Made by a program: the position numbers and the translations under genes. This document shows positions 61,128-64,000 of a stretch of DNA of 64,000 bases, one piece after another. Where the stretch lies: NCBI RefSeq assembly GCF_001590865.1, contig NZ_BBUY01000005.1:434001-498000 (forward strand). Reading direction: 5' to 3'. This stretch comes from Streptomyces sp. NBRC 110611 (GTDB lineage: Bacteria > Actinomycetota > Actinomycetes > Streptomycetales > Streptomycetaceae). Every line of letters starts with the position of its first letter. Position 1 is the stretch's first letter. The notes under the pieces are model-generated. The model was not told the origin of the DNA, did not search any database, and saw only the letters and a list, made by a program, of their open reading frames with translations.

Positions 61128-61308
61128 TTACATGTCAGCCGAACCTTACATGTGAATGATGGCGCGTCAATCGCTCCGCGCGAACGCGCAAATTCGTTGG
61201 CGCTACAGCCAGTTAGCCGCCTGGTGGCCGAAAACCGCCTTATGCCGCGCGCGCCGGCCACCTACCTTTGACTCCGTGACCAGATTTCACATCCGGTCAT
61301 GAGGTCAC
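61128..61308. promoter_or_regulatory. MMPL/TetR divergent control region
   Basis: TTACATGT occurs twice in direct orientation, 18 bases apart (61128-61135, 61146-61153), near the MMPL start. GTGACC (61276-61281) and GGTCAC (61303-61308) form an inverted repeat nearer the TetR gene, with an inner TGACC-N13-GGTCA. Either could be the TetR operator. Confidence 0.4.
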
Positions 61309-61386
61309 GAAGGCACGAAGGAAGGCCTCAACAGCCTCAACGGGGAAGACGACAACAACGGGGAAGGGCTCAAAGGGGGACGAGCC

Positions 61387-62094
61387 GTGGTACGCGCGGA
61401 GCGCGCCGAGCGCATCCTCACGGCGGCAGCGGACCTGCTGCTCGCCTGGGGGTACCGGCGGGTGACGATCGACGAGATCGCCCATCGCGCCAAGGTCGGC
61501 AAGGGAACGGTCTATCTGCACTGGAAAACCAAGGAATCACTGTTCCTGGGCGTGCTGATCAAGGAACAACTCCAGAGTCACTACAGCCAGTTGGAGATGA
61601 TGCGGAACGACCCGCTGGAGATCCTGCCCAGTCGGCGGGCCGGCGGTCTCTTCCGTGAGTTCCTGGGCCGGCCCGTGCTGCGCGCCCTGTACACCGACGA
61701 CTCCGACCTCCTCGGCCGGCTCAACGACACCGCGAAGAAGGAGTTCGCGCACCTGATGGCCGAGGGCGACCGCATCACCGGCTGCCAATTCGAAGTGCTG
61801 CGCGAGCACGGCCTGTTGCGCGACGACGCGGACATCCGCCACCAGCAGTACTCCCTGATGGCGATCATCACCGGCTTCTTCACCGCGGAGGGCCTGCTCG
61901 CGGAGCGCGCCCCGGACACCCCGGAAGTACGGGCCGATCTGCTCGCTCGCACAGTGCACAGCGCACTGGAGACCTCGGTCCCCGATTCCGTACGTGCCGA
62001 CGCGGCGGCCGCGGCCGCGCCTGAAGTCATCGCTCTCTACGAGCACTTGGCCGAACTCAGCGCACAGGAGATGAGCCGCCAGCTCCGCGGCTGA
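61387..62094 (+). CDS. TetR-family transcriptional regulator
   Basis: The 235-residue protein has a TetR helix-turn-helix at 5-50 (ERILTAAADLLLAWGYRRVTIDEIAHRAKVGKGTVYLHWKTKESLF; core AKVGKGTVYLHWKTKESL) and a helical ligand-binding domain. GTG at 61387 has GGGGGA 6 bases upstream. It is divergent from the MMPL exporter, which it probably represses, and it is followed by a P450 gene that may belong to the same response. A 9-residue Ala repeat precedes the C-terminal helix. Confidence 0.9.
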   Translation: MVRAERAERILTAAADLLLAWGYRRVTIDEIAHRAKVGKGTVYLHWKTKESLFLGVLIKEQLQSHYSQLEMMRNDPLEILPSRRAGGLFREFLGRPVLRALYTDDSDLLGRLNDTAKKEFAHLMAEGDRITGCQFEVLREHGLLRDDADIRHQQYSLMAIITGFFTAEGLLAERAPDTPEVRADLLARTVHSALETSVPDSVRADAAAAAAPEVIALYEHLAELSAQEMSRQLRG

Positions 62095-62105
62095 GCGAAA
62101 CCGAC

Positions 62106-62149
62106 GGGCTCCGGCCAGGCAGGCCCCTGGCCACACCCGGCCGGAGCCC
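62106..62149 (+). terminator. Terminator after the TetR gene
   Basis: GGGCTCCGGCC (62106-62116) pairs with GGCCGGAGCCC (62139-62149), and an inner CCAGG/CCTGG stem sits in the loop. The remaining bases to the P450 start are pyrimidine-rich TTCCACCCC-type repeats. Confidence 0.75.
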
Positions 62150-62277
62150 CACAGCGCCACCCGAGTCCCACCCCTGGCGCCATCCCGGTTCCACCCCCTA
62201 TTTCCACCCCTGGTTCCACCCCGAGCCCCATCCCCGACTCTCTCTGTCACCCACTCCCAACCGGAGGAGGACGCACG

Positions 62278-63567
62278 ATGTCGGCACCACCCTCGCCGCT
62301 CACCGAGCACGTCGGGAAACACCCGGACGAGCCCAACGTCATGGACCCGTCGTTGCTGAACGACCCGGTCACCGGCTACGGCAAACTGCGCGAGCAGGGC
62401 CCGGTCGTCCGCGGACGGTTCTTCGACGACGCACCCGTGTGGTTCGTGACCCGCTTCGAGGAGGTCCGCCAGGTCCTGCGCGACCCGCGGTTCGTGAACG
62501 ACCCACTGACGCCGGCCCTGGACCGCGCGCCTGAGGACACCCCGGTGCTCCGCTTCATGGAGCAGTTGGGCCTCCCCGAGCACCTCCGCCCGTACCTGAC
62601 CGGGTCGATCCTCAACAAAGACGCCCTCGACCACACCCGGCTCCGCCGCCTCGTCTCCCGCGCCTTCACCGCACGGAAGATCACCGACCTGCGGCCGCGC
62701 GTCGAGCAGATAACCGACGAGCTGCTGGCCCGGCTTCCCGAGCATGCCGAGGACGGCGTCGTCGACCTGATCCAGCACTTCGCCTACCCGCTGCCGATCA
62801 CGGTCATCTGCGAACTGGTCGGCATCGCCGAGGAGGACCGCCCGCAGTGGCGGAAGTGGGGCTCCGCCCTGGTCTCCCTGGAGCCGGACCGGCTCAGCAC
62901 CACGTTCCCCGAGATGATCGACCACATCCACGAGCTGATCCGGGAGCGGCGCGACAGCCTCACCGACGACCTGCTCAGCGAGCTGATCCGGACCCATGAC
63001 GACGACGGTAGCCGGCTGAGCGACGTCGAGATGGTCACCATGGTCCTCACGCTGATTCTGGCCGGCCATGAGACCACCGCCCACCTCATAGGCAACGGCA
63101 CACTGGCTCTGCTCACCCACCCCGACCAGCTGCGCCTCCTCAAGGACGACCCGGCCCTGATGCCGCGCGCCGTCCACGAGCTGATGCGCTGGTGCGGACC
63201 GGTGCAGATGGCCCAGCTGCGCTACGCCACCGAGGACGTCGAGATCGCCGGCACCATGATCCGCAAGGGCGACAACGTCGTGCCCATCCTGGTCGCGGCG
63301 AACTTCGACCCCCGCCACTACACCGACCCGGAACGCCTCGACCTGACCCGGCACCCCGCCGGGCGCGCCGAGAACCATGTCGGTTTCGGCCACGGCGCGC
63401 ACTACTGTCTGGGCGCCAGCCTCGCCCGGCAGGAGGGCGAGGTCGCTTTCAGCCGACTGTTCGCCCGCTACCCCGACGTCTCCCTGGGCGTCGCACCCGA
63501 AAATCTGGAACGGCCGGCACTGCCGGGCAACTCGCGCCTGTCGTCCCTGCCACTACGGCTGAACTGA
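62278..63567 (+). CDS. Cytochrome P450 (CYP)
   Basis: This is a 429-residue bacterial class I P450. The I-helix oxygen-activation motif is AGHETTAH (about 262), ExxR is ELMRW (about 301) and the haem loop FGHGAHYCLGASLAR has the thiolate Cys377. It is a soluble monooxygenase needing ferredoxin partners; none is encoded beside it. GGAGGAGG sits 8 bases before the ATG. The N-terminus (PNVMDPSLLNDPVTGYGKLREQGPVV) is typical of polyketide or terpene-tailoring CYPs, but the substrate cannot be told. A strong hairpin separates it from a convergent methyltransferase. Confidence 0.93.
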   Translation: MSAPPSPLTEHVGKHPDEPNVMDPSLLNDPVTGYGKLREQGPVVRGRFFDDAPVWFVTRFEEVRQVLRDPRFVNDPLTPALDRAPEDTPVLRFMEQLGLPEHLRPYLTGSILNKDALDHTRLRRLVSRAFTARKITDLRPRVEQITDELLARLPEHAEDGVVDLIQHFAYPLPITVICELVGIAEEDRPQWRKWGSALVSLEPDRLSTTFPEMIDHIHELIRERRDSLTDDLLSELIRTHDDDGSRLSDVEMVTMVLTLILAGHETTAHLIGNGTLALLTHPDQLRLLKDDPALMPRAVHELMRWCGPVQMAQLRYATEDVEIAGTMIRKGDNVVPILVAANFDPRHYTDPERLDLTRHPAGRAENHVGFGHGAHYCLGASLARQEGEVAFSRLFARYPDVSLGVAPENLERPALPGNSRLSSLPLRLN

Positions 63568-63667
63568 CCGCTGAACTGACCACTGAGCACACCGCTGAAC
63601 AGACCGCTGAGCAGAGCGCTGAGCAGAGCGCCCAACGGAGCGAACGGAGCACTGAAAGGAGCTCGCA

Positions 63668-63705
63668 GTGCTGTGGTGGCATCCGCACAGCTGCCACCAC
63701 AGCAC
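63668..63705. terminator. Bidirectional terminator after the P450 gene
   Basis: GTGCTGTGGTGGCA (63668-63681) and TGCCACCACAGCAC (63692-63705) form a perfect 14-bp stem with a 10-base loop, between convergent genes. Before it (63,570-63,660), degenerate ACCGCTGAACAG/AGCGCTGAGCAG repeats follow the P450 stop. Confidence 0.85.
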
Positions 63706-63750
63706 TCGGTCACCCAGCGGTCACTCAGGACTCGGTGCCCCAGGACTCGG

Positions 63751-64000
63751 TCACTCGGGCCGGCTCGCCCGCAACGAGTACATCAGCGGGATTCTCGGCC
63801 GATCGCCCGGAAAGCGGTAGTAGCCGTCGCCATCGCGCCGCAGCACACCGAACCGCTGGAACATCGTCATGTCGTGCTCGTGCAGGAAATCGATGCGCAG
63901 ACCGGCCCCGGCCAGCGCGGAGACGACATCACCGAGCGGATGCTGCCACTCGACGCTGCCGTTGTTGACCGTCGGCGCGTCGAAGTCCGTGTACGTGCCG
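63751..64000 (-). CDS. Class I SAM-dependent methyltransferase, C-terminal part
   Basis: The gene enters from beyond the window edge; only the last 83 codons are present. The readable end, GSVEWQHPLGDVVSALAGAGL, IDFLHEHDMTMFQRFGVL and DGYYRFPGDRPRIPLMYSLRA, matches the C-terminus of small SAM-dependent methyltransferases of the YcgJ/UbiE-like type common in Streptomyces. Motif I lies outside the window, so the assignment rests on the C-terminal pattern only. Confidence 0.75.
   Translation of the reverse strand, partial: GTYTDFDAPTVNNGSVEWQHPLGDVVSALAGAGLRIDFLHEHDMTMFQRFGVLRRDGDGYYRFPGDRPRIPLMYSLRASRPE

Overview
The window is high-GC actinobacterial DNA, almost certainly a Streptomyces chromosome. 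The signs are the strong G/C bias at third codon positions, GTG and TTG starts, ATGA/GTGA gene overlaps, and a run of core genes (crp, two ArsA-type ATPases, wblA, a class A penicillin-binding protein) in an order that I recall from Streptomyces coelicolor around SCO3571 (crp) and SCO3579 (wblA). No rRNA, CRISPR array or replication origin was seen.

Region 1 (1-18,100) is conserved core: NhaA antiporter, a holin-X-like membrane protein, an epoxide-hydrolase-like protein, a MarP-type periplasmic protease with a CoA-pyrophosphatase-like NUDIX protein, endonuclease III, Crp, an MBL hydrolase with a second NUDIX protein, RidA and a DUF4177-like protein, paired ArsA-type ATPases, WblA, a bifunctional PBP, a YqeY-like protein, a metallophosphoesterase and tRNA-Pro(CGG).

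Region 2 (18,100-34,900) is an inserted defence island beside the tRNA-Pro, with a partial duplicate of the tRNA 3' end at 18,482. It has three transcription units. Rightward: a Vsr-type nickase and two cytosine-C5 methyltransferases, the first of which lacks the catalytic PCQ motif. Leftward: an exceptional open frame joining sigma-70 regions, an XRE-like helix-turn-helix and a GHKL (MORC/MutL-like) ATPase, followed by two unrecognised proteins. Rightward again: a NERD-nuclease/SF1 helicase, a DrmA-like helicase, a DrmB-like DUF1998 protein and a second SF1 ATPase, all joined by 4-base overlaps. It combines a DISARM-like DrmA/DrmB core (without the phospholipase-D DrmC) with a methyltransferase/GHKL restriction module. 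This is the best candidate here for an undescribed system.

Region 3 (35,278-44,831) is a compact, uncharacterised biosynthetic operon: LysR regulator, then methyltransferase, adenylate-forming ligase, alpha/beta hydrolase, ATP-grasp ligase, second adenylate-forming ligase and an MFS exporter, with a convergent hydrolase at the end. A small amide- or ester-linked metabolite is a reasonable inference.

Region 4 (45,238-64,000) is mixed accessory DNA: a large STAND NTPase with 14 WD40 repeats, a family-2 glycosyltransferase, an amidohydrolase and a deazaflavin-type reductase. Next comes a decaying deoxysugar locus (intact rfbB, internally deleted rfbD, truncated macrolide-type glycosyltransferase, frameshifted phosphopantetheinyl transferase). 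It ends with a small winged-helix regulatory unit with ordered operator-like repeats, a secreted phospholipase A2, an AraC regulator, an MMPL transporter divergent from a TetR regulator, a cytochrome P450, and the C-terminus of a methyltransferase cut by the window edge.
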